In this document: positions 48,176-56,660 of the stretch, piece by piece
How positions within the stretch are numbered: the stretch's first letter is position 1
How the letters are laid out: every line of letters begins with the position of its first letter
NCBI GenBank assembly: GCA_039105265.1
Contig: JAPFFF010000032.1
Location: 1-64,000 of the forward strand
Source: Tritrichomonas musculus
Lineage: Eukaryota > Parabasalia > Tritrichomonadida > Tritrichomonadidae
Length of the DNA stretch: 64,000 nt
Direction of reading: 5' to 3'
The notes under the pieces: model-generated
What the model saw: only the letters and a program-made list of their open reading frames with translations
What the model was told of the DNA's origin: nothing
Database searches by the model: none
Made by a program: the position numbers and the translations under genes

Positions 48176-50104
48176 TTACTCATATCCAGCAGGGACACCT
48201 ACAGCATAATACTCTACACCATTTGTGCTCCAGGTCCAGTATGTATCGCTGCAAATCCAAGCTTCTGGTGCAGGTGGGTGTTGGTCTGGGTATTCTGGGT
48301 CTGGTATAAAGTAAGTGTCGTTCTCTCCTTGGTACATAGGTTGTCCTCTAAATGTGACTGTAATAGATGCTGTACCAGTGTCGATACCGTCAAAGACATA
48401 GCCAGCATTACTTCTCTCCATTTGGAAGTTGATACCGAAAGAAGTACCATCACTTCTGCAATTTGTGTATCTTTTCCCAGTAGCAGGATCATTAAGAGGC
48501 TGCGTGAAAGAATCCTCAAATTCCTGTGTTGCTTCTAAAGTTCCATCAAGTTCATTTGCTATAAGTTGATGTTGATAGAACCTTGCTGCACAAGTATCAC
48601 TGAATTCAGTATCAGGGTATGTTCTTTTGTTAACTACAAGTTGAACATTTCTGTACATAATATTATCAAAGCAGGTGATATCTGCCGGCGATTTTGGAAA
48701 CATCATCGTAATATTAGTAGCGTTACGAAGAGGTACAGACTTAGAGATTTCAAGTCCGTTTACCTTTGCACTTCCCTCAAAGATTTCTCGTGTTAATTCT
48801 TGTGCAGGTACTAGCAATGGTGTTTGTAATTCTCGAACTAAACCTTGGTATGTTTCTTGTTTTAGTCCAAATCCTGCCAAGTTGCTGCGTCCTAATTGTA
48901 TTGTGCCACTAAGGACATCTAGAGTTACTTTACCTACGCTGAGGTTGATATTGTTGTCGCTATCTTTAACATCAGTAATTAAAGCTCCTTCTATTTTTTC
49001 ACTTATGATTTTTACATCATCTCCAGCACTGAGAACATAATCAGGATTGGCAGCAGCTATCATAGTCGCAAAAGTAGCTTTATTTATGTCCTCCTTTTTG
49101 ACTCCATATTTAGTGTAGTCAGCTTCTGTATAATGAAAGTCTATCGTCAAAGGTTCTGCTTCATCATTATGTGTGTCTGCCCTACTTGCTGGTTCTGTAT
49201 CTGTGTAAGCTTTTCTTGCATGTAATCTTTGGTATTGTATGTGGAGAGTTTGTGTAGAGGCTGGCTTTTCTGAATAATGAACGACGATATTTGATGGTCT
49301 TCCTACTTGTGTGAACTTACGTGAGATAGGTACGACTGCCGGAATTTGTTCTGTAATTTCTTTATCCTCCAAGAACTGCAATGTTTCTTTTACAATATTT
49401 GGATTTATTTGACACCAGACCATAGCGCGGAGGCTAGTTTTGACTTCCTCTTCTATTTCACCACAGATAGCATTTGGGTAGAGTTGCCATGCTTGAAGTA
49501 CAAGTTGATCTGTAAATGGAATTGTAAGCTCAATAGTGAAAGTATGTGGCTGTCCATCAGCTATGTCTACCAAGTCAATGTAAGTTCCACAGACAGATGG
49601 TGAGTATTGTGCAACGTTTTCCCAGATACTATGACTGAATTTACTAGAAGCTTTTGCATCTCTAGGTTTGATACTGTTATACGCGAAAGACTCTCGTTGG
49701 AGATCATCTTGTCTGTAGGCTGTGAGGAGAGTACCATTTATCCAGAATCTACAGTCCTCATAGAATTCTACAGCATTTTTGAAACCAACAAAGATTTTCA
49801 TAAGTCTGTTTTTATCTGCGGAAACATCTATAGGGTCTGATAATTTTATTCTGAAGTCGAGGAGTATAGTAGAAAACGACTTTTCTATTTGTGTTATTGT
49901 ATGTCCTGAGTGTGTGAGTTTTATTCGTGTTTTAGTTCCAACAGGGAGAGGAGCATCTTTGTCTTTAAATTCTTCCATAATAAATGAAAAACTATTATCG
50001 CCACCGTTTTTTTGTATTAAATTGCGCATCTTATTTTGGAAAAACCCGAGTACGTCTCCTTCATCATTTCCTAAATTCTTTACTTGAGCGTTGTGGAATG
50101 TCAT
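48176..50104 (-). CDS. Maverick major capsid protein, double jelly-roll type
   Basis: 642 residues from the ATG at 50102-50104. Polinton major capsid proteins form trimeric double jelly-roll capsomers. Support: size; position beside the other structural genes; long beta-rich sequence; and a C-terminal-half segment MMFPKSPADITCFDN, then YRNVQLVVNKRTYPD and an ELDGTLEATQEF-like stretch, a pattern I associate with the second jelly roll of Polinton and virophage capsid proteins. The C-terminus ends in aromatic-rich strands. Codon choice is less AT-biased than in the adjacent host genes. Divergent from the small amphipathic gene, whose ATG is 43 bp away. Confidence 0.8.
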   Translation of the reverse strand: MTFHNAQVKNLGNDEGDVLGFFQNKMRNLIQKNGGDNSFSFIMEEFKDKDAPLPVGTKTRIKLTHSGHTITQIEKSFSTILLDFRIKLSDPIDVSADKNRLMKIFVGFKNAVEFYEDCRFWINGTLLTAYRQDDLQRESFAYNSIKPRDAKASSKFSHSIWENVAQYSPSVCGTYIDLVDIADGQPHTFTIELTIPFTDQLVLQAWQLYPNAICGEIEEEVKTSLRAMVWCQINPNIVKETLQFLEDKEITEQIPAVVPISRKFTQVGRPSNIVVHYSEKPASTQTLHIQYQRLHARKAYTDTEPASRADTHNDEAEPLTIDFHYTEADYTKYGVKKEDINKATFATMIAAANPDYVLSAGDDVKIISEKIEGALITDVKDSDNNINLSVGKVTLDVLSGTIQLGRSNLAGFGLKQETYQGLVRELQTPLLVPAQELTREIFEGSAKVNGLEISKSVPLRNATNITMMFPKSPADITCFDNIMYRNVQLVVNKRTYPDTEFSDTCAARFYQHQLIANELDGTLEATQEFEDSFTQPLNDPATGKRYTNCRSDGTSFGINFQMERSNAGYVFDGIDTGTASITVTFRGQPMYQGENDTYFIPDPEYPDQHPPAPEAWICSDTYWTWSTNGVEYYAVGVPAGYE

Positions 50105-50147
50105 TTGTGTTTTCAAAAAAATTATCTTTTTCTACGAATTCAAAATC

Positions 50148-50459
50148 ATGGCTTTCGGAAGTTTCTTCAAAAAAATAGCAAAAGGCGTGAAAAATGTCGT
50201 AAGTAAAGCAGCACCTATAGTATCTAAAGTAGCAAAAGCAGTAGCTCCAGTCTTTGGTGGTACAGTAGGAAATGTTCTCAATACTGTTGGTAATTTTGCA
50301 GATAAGGCAGATGCTTGGGCAAATGGTGACAAAAATAATAACAATAATGATAGCCCTCCACAATTACAACCACAATATAGCAATCCACAATTAGGACTCA
50401 TGCACAATATGGGAAGACGCAGAAATCCAGGCAGATTTGATGTTCCTATGCTGAAGTAA
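50148..50459 (+). CDS. Small amphipathic Maverick protein (possible pVI-like membrane-active factor)
   Basis: 103 residues from the ATG at 50148. Begins MAFGSFFKKIAKGVKNVV and continues with Lys/Val/Ala-rich helix (about 3-35), then a Gly/Ala/Val segment (36-60), an Asn-rich linker and a basic tail containing GRRRNPGRF. An N-terminal amphipathic helix followed by a basic tail is the general plan of adenovirus protein VI and similar minor virion proteins. That resemblance is by composition only, so the role is inferred. Its place beside the capsid gene fits a minor virion component. Confidence 0.7.
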   Translation: MAFGSFFKKIAKGVKNVVSKAAPIVSKVAKAVAPVFGGTVGNVLNTVGNFADKADAWANGDKNNNNNDSPPQLQPQYSNPQLGLMHNMGRRRNPGRFDVPMLK

Positions 50460-50487
50460 GGTAGGTTTGAATTTCTGGCATTTATTT

Positions 50488-50622
50488 TTAGCAGTACAAT
50501 TTTTTCCTCATTTCTTCATCTAATGGCGGATCTTCAGCAGGGAGTACAGCTTTTATTTCCACACACAATCGTAAAAATTCAACTATGATTAAACACGAAA
50601 GAAGAATATTTGTTATTATCAT
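50488..50622 (-). CDS. 44-residue ORF with one predicted membrane segment
   Basis: Reads MIITNILLSCLIIVEFLRLC and then a charged tail with PAEDPPLDEEMRKK before TAA. The N-terminal 20 or so residues are hydrophobic enough for one transmembrane helix. It fills an otherwise empty gap and obeys the element's layout: its ATG is 17 bp from the ATG of the divergent gene at 50640, and its stop is 28 bp from the convergent gene ending at 50459. It is too short for a confident call, and no family is recognised. Confidence 0.45.
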   Translation of the reverse strand: MIITNILLSCLIIVEFLRLCVEIKAVLPAEDPPLDEEMRKKLYC

Positions 50623-50639
50623 TTTTGTTTGAAATAAAG

Positions 50640-50993
50640 ATGACAGAAATCAAAATACTCCAGCCTATAACAAATTATATAAAAGAATTTGAATCCCCAG
50701 ACGAATTTAATTTATTTTACAACAAGCATAAGGAGGAAATAGATAGCACCACAACTCACAAACTTAATAAGCTCTATCATATACGAGGTTACAGAATTAC
50801 CAAAATCAAAGATGTTTTAATGCTGAAGAAGCACGAGGAGAAGGCCGAGTATGTAAAGAAGCACGAGGAGAAGGCCGAGTATGTAAAGAAGGAGGAGGAG
50901 CCAGAAATGAATGTGCAAGATGAGATACGCCAAATGAAAGAAACTATAAACAAGATCATACAATTCTTAAATCCTCCACAAGATAAATCATAA
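50640..50993 (+). CDS. Maverick 117-residue charged protein with internal repeat
   Basis: ATG at 50640 chosen over an upstream ATG that would overlap the divergent 44-residue ORF. Predicted helical and highly charged: residues 1-60 include TTHKLNKLYHIRGYRITKIK, which could be a small helix-turn-helix or SAP-like fold (weak). Then comes a perfect ten-residue duplication KKHEEKAEYV (a 30-bp DNA repeat at about 50826-50885) and a C-terminal coiled-coil-like helix (MKETINKIIQFL). Codons in the repeat favour GAG, GCC and AAG, unlike the surrounding AT-rich usage. Function unknown. Its stop lies 8 bp from the convergent ATPase gene. Confidence 0.7.
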   Translation: MTEIKILQPITNYIKEFESPDEFNLFYNKHKEEIDSTTTHKLNKLYHIRGYRITKIKDVLMLKKHEEKAEYVKKHEEKAEYVKKEEEPEMNVQDEIRQMKETINKIIQFLNPPQDKS

Positions 50994-51001
50994 GTACAAG
51001 T

Positions 51002-51808
51002 TCATTTATTTTTTATTTTTGTTTCTCCTCCTTCTGTCACATGTACTATCATATAAGGACGTTTATTTTTCATTTCTGACATAGTTTTATACATATCATA
51101 GAATTCTTCAAAAGTTAAGTTACTCGCGGACTGTGAATATATGAAGTGAAGTTGCTGTTTATTAAAGCACGGGAAGATAAATAATGTTGTGATTTCGTTC
51201 TTGATATGTGGTGCGAGTCCTTTCCATGATTGTATAAGCAAGAAGTAAGATATATTTGTGTGTCTGCAGCGTCGTAGTTGTTGTGAGAAATATGATTCTG
51301 GTGCCGCGAACAATTTTGAATTTGCTATATCATCAAAGAGTATAAGAGTATGTAGGGTGTTTTTGCTGAAATCATGAACGTGCAATACTTGTAGCATATC
51401 CTCCTTCTGATCATCATCTATTTTTTCCTCTAAATTTTCTCTCTTTATCATATAGTACAGGTTCTTAGCCGATATTAATTCTTGAATAGCGTCCTTACAA
51501 TTTTTCTCACTTATTACTATATACGGGATTTGAATAAATGTTTTCAGTGACTGCCAACTTTTATCATTCTCATCTCCGTTCTTCGTAACATATATTAACA
51601 AATGGTGTGTACTAAGAAGTGATATTTTTATGATTTCCTGTAGTGCTATCACAGTTTTCCCCATAGACTGTTTTCCTACTATAACATTCACAGAGTTGTA
51701 GCGAACATCTATATCACTGTGGATTTCATCTATGCTGCTGCCACTTAAGTTATTTTTGTTTATCTCCAGTGCTTGTGATACTATGTCATGAACTTTTTCT
51801 AGACTCAT
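51002..51808 (-). CDS. Maverick genome-packaging ATPase (FtsK/HerA, A32-like)
   Basis: 268 residues from the ATG at 51806-51808. The Walker A motif GKQSMGKT lies at residues 45-52, preceded by the beta strand VNVIV; Walker B is LILFDD at 155-160. These are followed by SYFSQQLRRCRHTNISYFLLIQS, the downstream conserved region of A32-type packaging ATPases of Polintons, virophages and large DNA viruses. Known role: moves genomic DNA into the capsid. Length is typical of the family. Lies downstream of, and in tandem with, the 440-residue gene on the same strand. An in-frame alternative start nine codons upstream is possible. Confidence 0.9.
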   Translation of the reverse strand: MSLEKVHDIVSQALEINKNNLSGSSIDEIHSDIDVRYNSVNVIVGKQSMGKTVIALQEIIKISLLSTHHLLIYVTKNGDENDKSWQSLKTFIQIPYIVISEKNCKDAIQELISAKNLYYMIKRENLEEKIDDDQKEDMLQVLHVHDFSKNTLHTLILFDDIANSKLFAAPESYFSQQLRRCRHTNISYFLLIQSWKGLAPHIKNEITTLFIFPCFNKQQLHFIYSQSASNLTFEEFYDMYKTMSEMKNKRPYMIVHVTEGGETKIKNK

Positions 51809-51916
51809 TTTGCTGTTGGTAAATTGGGAAAGCACAGTAGCGGCAAAAATAAATAACTCTCACTTATGGGCGAAGTCATGAGCCTTATCATTTCCTCTCA
51901 TTTATGGTTCCCCTTC

Positions 51917-53239
51917 TTACTGTCTTCTTTGTGGTGGTGGTTGTGCATTTTGATCATATGGAATGTTATTAGCTTGGCAGTATTGTATGATGGCAGATTT
52001 GAGTGTAGTAATGATGTTATTTCTTGTGTTATCTTTGGTTTGTTGATTTCCGTAGTACAAGTCACTTATACTTCCAGTCACCAGATCATCAATTTCATCT
52101 CTATAATCCTTCTTAGCTTTGGCAACAGCGCTAGGATTATTACCATCTATACCATATTTGTTCAATATAGGATTTATAAATAATGTTTGCCATAAGTGTG
52201 CTATAGCTCTTTGAATAATAGGCAATTTAACTTCTGCTGGTAAATTCTGTATTGGAGCATAAGCATACTTAAGTGTGAGTTCTTTATCGAGAAGGTACTT
52301 CCTAAATCTCTGGAATGGTGAAAGTCTCTTAGCTTTACGAACAGAGTAGCCAGTAGTGTTCACACCTTCTGGAAATCCTCTATAGCCTGGAGCAACATTA
52401 CCGATATTTCTAGGATCAGTACCATCATCATCGATATAGCGTAAGTTATGAAATTGTTCCCGAAGCCACTTATTCTTAGGATTTCCTGCTCTGTCTTTCC
52501 TTAGTGGGAATTGTTGGTAGTAAGCAAGGTCATGTGGGAATTTAGAGACGGTAGTTGTGTAGCCATTTATGTATAAAGGTTGGTTTCTGGAATTATATAC
52601 AACAACATCAGGAATTCCATCATTGTTGATATCAGTTAAGTTTGTAATTTCTGCAGGACCATTGGGGTCTTTTTTGTTGAGAAACCATTTTGCATTTGGC
52701 TTTGCTTTTGAGTTATGTTTTGATACCATACGATCTGCGCCTGCTGGTGATATTGCTTGTTTTACTCTAGTGATATCACGTTTCATGTTTAGGATTAATT
52801 TTGCAAGATCGTCCATACCAACTTTAGAAGTGAAACCACCTGGATTAATGCTGCTGACCTTTTCTGTTATACCTTTTATTAACCACTGTCTTGCATATGC
52901 TCTTTGTTGTTCTGTAGTTCCAAAAAGTTCATCCATGTTTTCAGGTTTGATGTCAGTACCATTGAGCTTATTAAACATTGTAAGTAAGTCTGCATCAGTA
53001 TTTGTATGTCCCATGATTTCTTGAACATTACTATTTCTAGGATCCATGTAATTAGGAAGTCCATAACTCTTGAAATCTCTATCTCTAGGCGTCTTATTCC
53101 ACTGTGCTCCTGGTACAAACTGTGATGGTAACTCTGCTCTTTGTACTTGTGCTTGTGGGTGCCATAATTGCTGTGGAATAGTTTCTATCGGCAAATTATC
53201 TAAAATTTCATCCTCAATATTTACTTCTTGCTGTGCCAT
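51917..53239 (-). CDS. Maverick 440-residue protein with EF-hand-like DxNxDGxxD loop
   Basis: Open gene beside the ATPase. N-terminus is acidic and Pro/Gln-rich (1-50). A central segment has DINNDGIPDVVVYN at about 203-216, matching the calcium-binding DxNxDGxxD loop of dockerin or FG-GAP-like repeats. The C-terminal third is basic and helical, with a PPPQRRQ tail. No transmembrane segment. I do not recognise an enzyme family; the position in the structural half suggests a virion-associated protein of the kind labelled PX/PY in Polintons, but this is inference. Start is an ATG at 53237-53239. Confidence 0.75.
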   Translation of the reverse strand: MAQQEVNIEDEILDNLPIETIPQQLWHPQAQVQRAELPSQFVPGAQWNKTPRDRDFKSYGLPNYMDPRNSNVQEIMGHTNTDADLLTMFNKLNGTDIKPENMDELFGTTEQQRAYARQWLIKGITEKVSSINPGGFTSKVGMDDLAKLILNMKRDITRVKQAISPAGADRMVSKHNSKAKPNAKWFLNKKDPNGPAEITNLTDINNDGIPDVVVYNSRNQPLYINGYTTTVSKFPHDLAYYQQFPLRKDRAGNPKNKWLREQFHNLRYIDDDGTDPRNIGNVAPGYRGFPEGVNTTGYSVRKAKRLSPFQRFRKYLLDKELTLKYAYAPIQNLPAEVKLPIIQRAIAHLWQTLFINPILNKYGIDGNNPSAVAKAKKDYRDEIDDLVTGSISDLYYGNQQTKDNTRNNIITTLKSAIIQYCQANNIPYDQNAQPPPQRRQ

Positions 53240-53254
53240 TTTAAATTTTCAGAA

Positions 53255-53388
53255 AAAAATAACATATATGATATTCATAAATTACAAAACAGAGATGATA
53301 TTCACAAATTACAAAACATAGATGATATTCACAAATTACAAAACATAGATGATATTCACAAATTACAAAACATAGATTCTTTTTTCAT
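53255..53388. repeat. 27-bp tandem repeats in a divergent promoter gap
   Basis: About four to five copies of a 27-bp unit with core AACATAGATGATATTCAC, filling the gap between the start codons of the 440-residue gene (minus) and the 110-residue gene (plus). The last copies are nearly identical and the first is more diverged. The position suggests a regulatory or replication-related role, or simply slippage. Confidence 0.85.
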
Positions 53389-53394
53389 AAAAAA

Positions 53395-53727
53395 ATGGTA
53401 AAAACTTACTTCATCACCAAAGACTACAACAATAATTTACCCTCAGAATTTACTAGCAGTCTTAACAAAAGATATATTTCCTTTCAATACTGTCGTGCAA
53501 CTTGCAAAGGTTATCTTGATGGCGAAACTGAAATTCACTGTAGTTTTATACAGAGGGACGAATATTGTGATTCTCTAGTATGGTATGCAAATGTTGTACC
53601 TCCTGATGATAATAGAAAATATGAATTTGTAGGTACGAAAAGACAATTTAAAGTATGGTTTACAGACACGAATGGTAACATTATTGAGCCAGATAACTTT
53701 ACACTATTTCTGAAATTAGAATACTGA
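53395..53727 (+). CDS. Maverick 110-residue protein, possible single jelly-roll minor capsid (penton)
   Basis: Beta-rich, with a C-terminal stretch KVWFTDTNGNIIEPDNFTLF before a final strand (LKLEY). A turn such as D.NG..I.....F.L.L at the C-terminus is common in single jelly-roll minor capsid proteins of Polintons and virophages. It is shorter than most pentons, so the call is tentative. Several Cys lie in the N-terminal half. It is the first of two plus-strand genes, with the fibre-like gene following across a 28-bp repeat region. Confidence 0.55.
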   Translation: MVKTYFITKDYNNNLPSEFTSSLNKRYISFQYCRATCKGYLDGETEIHCSFIQRDEYCDSLVWYANVVPPDDNRKYEFVGTKRQFKVWFTDTNGNIIEPDNFTLFLKLEY

Positions 53728-53736
53728 ACAAAGAAT

Positions 53737-54105
53737 GAGAGCGAAACAATAGTGATAATCAAAATGATACCAACAATAGCGATAATCAGAAACGGTACCC
53801 ACAATTCTGAAAACACAAATGGTACTCGCAATACTGACTTTCATAATTGCTACTTTCATTACTGACAATCATAATTGCTATTCTCATTACTGACATCTAT
53901 TTTTGCTATTCTCAATACTGACTTTCATAAATGGTACTCTCAATACTGACATCTATTTTTGCTACTCTCAATTCGGAAAATACACATGCTACTCTCAATA
54001 CTGGCTTTCATAATTGTTACTCTACTTATCAAATCTCTGTTCTGCTACTCTACTTATTAAATCTCTGTTCTGCTACTCTACTTATCAAATCTCTGTTTTA
54101 ATATT
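53737..54105. repeat. 28-bp degenerate tandem repeats, forward-oriented block
   Basis: About 13 degenerate copies of a 28-bp unit with cores such as CTCAATACTGACTTTCATAA. ACTGAC recurs every 28 bp from 53833 to 53945. The block ends in three better-preserved copies based on TACTCTACTTATCAAATCTC (about 54018-54103). No reading frame spans it. Confidence 0.8.
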
Positions 54106-54279
54106 CTTGACAAAACTTCCGAGTTAGTAGTGTAAATATCGAAAATCAGTATGTAGTAGGAGTATTAAATGAGGTCATTTGATAGTGAGAGTAGTTTCTC
54201 GGAAGTCTGGAATAGAATATCACATGTAGGTTTCAATATTGTTGGTATCGTTGATGATTGTCAGTATAGGGAATTATTT

Positions 54280-54470
54280 TTATGATTTCATTTTTGTTAC
54301 TACCATTTATGAAAATCAGTAGTGTAGATATCATTCATGAAAGTCAATAATTATAGTAACAGTATTAGATTTTAGTAGTGTAGATATCATTTATGAAAGT
54401 TGCTATTATTGGTATCATTTTTGACTGTCACTACTCTGAGTATCGTTATTGTTGGACTTTTCTTTTTATA
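54280..54470. repeat. Inverted-orientation relatives of the 28-bp repeats
   Basis: Motifs such as ATCATTTATGAAAGT and GTAGTGTAGATATCATT occur here and are reverse complements of the ACTTTCATAAATG-type cores of the block at 53737-54105. The two blocks therefore face each other across about 170 bp, immediately upstream of the fibre-like gene. The repeated sequence continues to the ATG at 54475. Confidence 0.6.
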
Positions 54471-54474
54471 TCAA

Positions 54475-56610
54475 ATGACAGGAATACTAACAAAGAAAAA
54501 TGTTGAGGATGGCGCTTTTGTAAATAGCAATTCTGGTAATGACAATAATGACTATGAATCTATATATGTTAAAGATGATATTATTGTTGATGGAGATATG
54601 ATTCTTGGAGGAATTTCTATAAAATCACAGCTTGTAAATCATGAAGAGAGAATCGCAGCTGTTGAAAATAAAGATATGACCATATATGCCAAGAAAGATG
54701 AAATTCCTGACCTTACTCCATATGCGAAGAAAGATGAAATTGCTACGGTAGATTTGAGTCCGTATTATACCTCTGCACAAGTAGAAGAGAAATTTGTAGA
54801 CGAAGATGAACTAGCATATGAGTTTAATAAGTATGAGACTAAAGAAGTTGCAGAAGAGAAGTATGCTCTCAAAACTGATATACCTACTGTTGATCTAGAA
54901 CCATACGCACTCAAAACTGATATCCCTAATGTGGATCTCGAACCTTACGCACTCAAAACTGATATTCCTACTTATGATCTTACTCCATATGCTACTAAAA
55001 CTAATAATATCCCATATGAAGTTGACAGAAAGGATGGGGGAAATTCTTTTGTATTTAATTTAGCTAAGAAACCTACGAATTTTGGTGTAAAAATAGTACT
55101 GAGGTGGACAAATTCTGCGAACGAGCCAGATTGGGTGGGTATCACAGCAGATGTTATAAATGGTACTCTTCAAAATATAGAAGTTCAAAATGCTACTAGC
55201 GGTACCAAGAAAAGGTTTACATTCCCGGGGCAACAAGGATATACTCAAATTAGGTTAGACACCAGCATTTATTATTGGAAAGATGGTAAAGTCAGATTTT
55301 TGAACGTTAATTCCAATTTTTCTGATGAGACTCTACTAAATCATGATCCAAACGAAACATACTTTACAGAATATGTGACTTATGGTGGTGATCTAGAACC
55401 ATATGCTCTCAAAACTGATATTCCTACTGTTGATCTAGAACCATATGCTCTCAAAACTGAATTACCAGATCTTTCTACATATGCCCAGATTACATCTATT
55501 CCAACTGTGGTAAATTCACAGCAGTATGATGAAAGTTCTACCACAAATGATGTTGCTGTGCCTACTGTAAAATTAGTAGAAGAACTAACAAAATATAATT
55601 TGTTTAAGTATGATGCAGAAAAGAATGAAATTGTGATGACAAACACAGATAATAATAAATGTGTATCTCTAGAATCACATTATGGAAATCCAGCTTTGAA
55701 GATTATAAATTATGATTCTTCTTATAATGAAGCTAGTTTTGGAGCTACACCCTGTGGTTTTTTAATAAGTGATATAAATGATAATATTATTCTTCATTAC
55801 GATAAAGATGAGAAACAAACTTTATTAGCAAATCCCTGTAATCTTGAGGATCAGAAACCTTTTCTTACAGAAGTCACAGCAGATGAAAGATATGTGAAAA
55901 CTACGGGGAATTCTACAATAAATGGAGCTCTAAAATTAAATATTACTGAAGGGAAAAGTAGTTTAGATATAATAAGTACGAATAAATTATGCAAAATGTT
56001 CATTGGAAATGAACTTGCCAAAAATAAAAGTATCTATTTAGGTTTAGAAAGTACAGAAGGATATGGCTGTCTAGGAGTGTATGGAAATACAAGAAGTATA
56101 GCGTGGAGTGAATCTGAAGTTCTTTTATTTATGCCAACAACAATTTTTGGCAACCTTAATGTTACAGGAACAGTAACATCAGCAAACAGCACTACCATTA
56201 CACATCTCGCACCTATAGAAGCTGGAGAGGAAATATCTGACTTCAAAGTTGGAAAACCTGTGTTTATGTCAGGACATGTGTACAAGAGAGAAAATGGTGT
56301 TTGGATTTCATCATCAGCGACAGACAGTACAGATTGCATATGTTCTGTAATTATAGATGGAACATGGAAAGAATTTGTGGGTGTTGTTACTAAGGTGGAT
56401 GAAGAAAACGGTAACATAACTTTTGCTACACATGGGGACTACCTTTTCTATGTTGACGATGCTAACATTTATGCTGTAGGAGATGTGCTTTTATATGATG
56501 GTAGAATCTTGGATGAGGATTATGCTATGACTTTAAAGATTCAGCAAAGTATAGTTGGAAAAGTAAGTGCAAAAATAAATGAACATACACTAGCATTGTT
56601 TAAATTGTGA
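54475..56610 (+). CDS. Maverick fibre-like protein (phage tail-fibre type repeats)
   Basis: 711 residues from ATG 54475, the first ATG after an in-frame stop. Residues about 55-190 hold runs of YALKTDIPTVDLEP-type 14-residue repeats, like the slender shaft repeats of phage tail fibres. A non-repetitive domain of about 120 residues follows (NNIPYEV to TYGG), then two more repeats (from about residue 305), a long beta-rich region with TTGNSTINGALKLN, and a C-terminal domain with HLAPIEAGEEISDFKVGKPVF and a terminal INEHTLALFKL. The pattern suggests a trimeric attachment fibre; the receptor is unknown. The inserted domain between two sets of shaft repeats suggests domain shuffling. A hydrophobic segment appears only if a non-ATG start is used, so I do not call a membrane anchor. 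Confidence 0.7.
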   Translation: MTGILTKKNVEDGAFVNSNSGNDNNDYESIYVKDDIIVDGDMILGGISIKSQLVNHEERIAAVENKDMTIYAKKDEIPDLTPYAKKDEIATVDLSPYYTSAQVEEKFVDEDELAYEFNKYETKEVAEEKYALKTDIPTVDLEPYALKTDIPNVDLEPYALKTDIPTYDLTPYATKTNNIPYEVDRKDGGNSFVFNLAKKPTNFGVKIVLRWTNSANEPDWVGITADVINGTLQNIEVQNATSGTKKRFTFPGQQGYTQIRLDTSIYYWKDGKVRFLNVNSNFSDETLLNHDPNETYFTEYVTYGGDLEPYALKTDIPTVDLEPYALKTELPDLSTYAQITSIPTVVNSQQYDESSTTNDVAVPTVKLVEELTKYNLFKYDAEKNEIVMTNTDNNKCVSLESHYGNPALKIINYDSSYNEASFGATPCGFLISDINDNIILHYDKDEKQTLLANPCNLEDQKPFLTEVTADERYVKTTGNSTINGALKLNITEGKSSLDIISTNKLCKMFIGNELAKNKSIYLGLESTEGYGCLGVYGNTRSIAWSESEVLLFMPTTIFGNLNVTGTVTSANSTTITHLAPIEAGEEISDFKVGKPVFMSGHVYKRENGVWISSSATDSTDCICSVIIDGTWKEFVGVVTKVDEENGNITFATHGDYLFYVDDANIYAVGDVLLYDGRILDEDYAMTLKIQQSIVGKVSAKINEHTLALFKL

Positions 56611-56660
56611 GGGTCATTCATGTTCATCATTATTATTTTTCATTTATTATTTTTCATTAC

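Noticed and set aside
50105-50116. Extra four residues at the capsid N-terminus
   Set aside because: They depend on a TTG start; the ATG at 50102-50104 is preferred.
51866-52183. Hydrophobic plus-strand ORF at the ATPase/440-residue gene boundary
   Set aside because: Antisense to the clearly coding 440-residue gene over most of its length.
54400-54474. N-terminal transmembrane segment on the fibre-like protein
   Set aside because: It needs a TTG start; an in-frame stop lies just before it and the first ATG is at 54475. The stretch is part of the repeat region.
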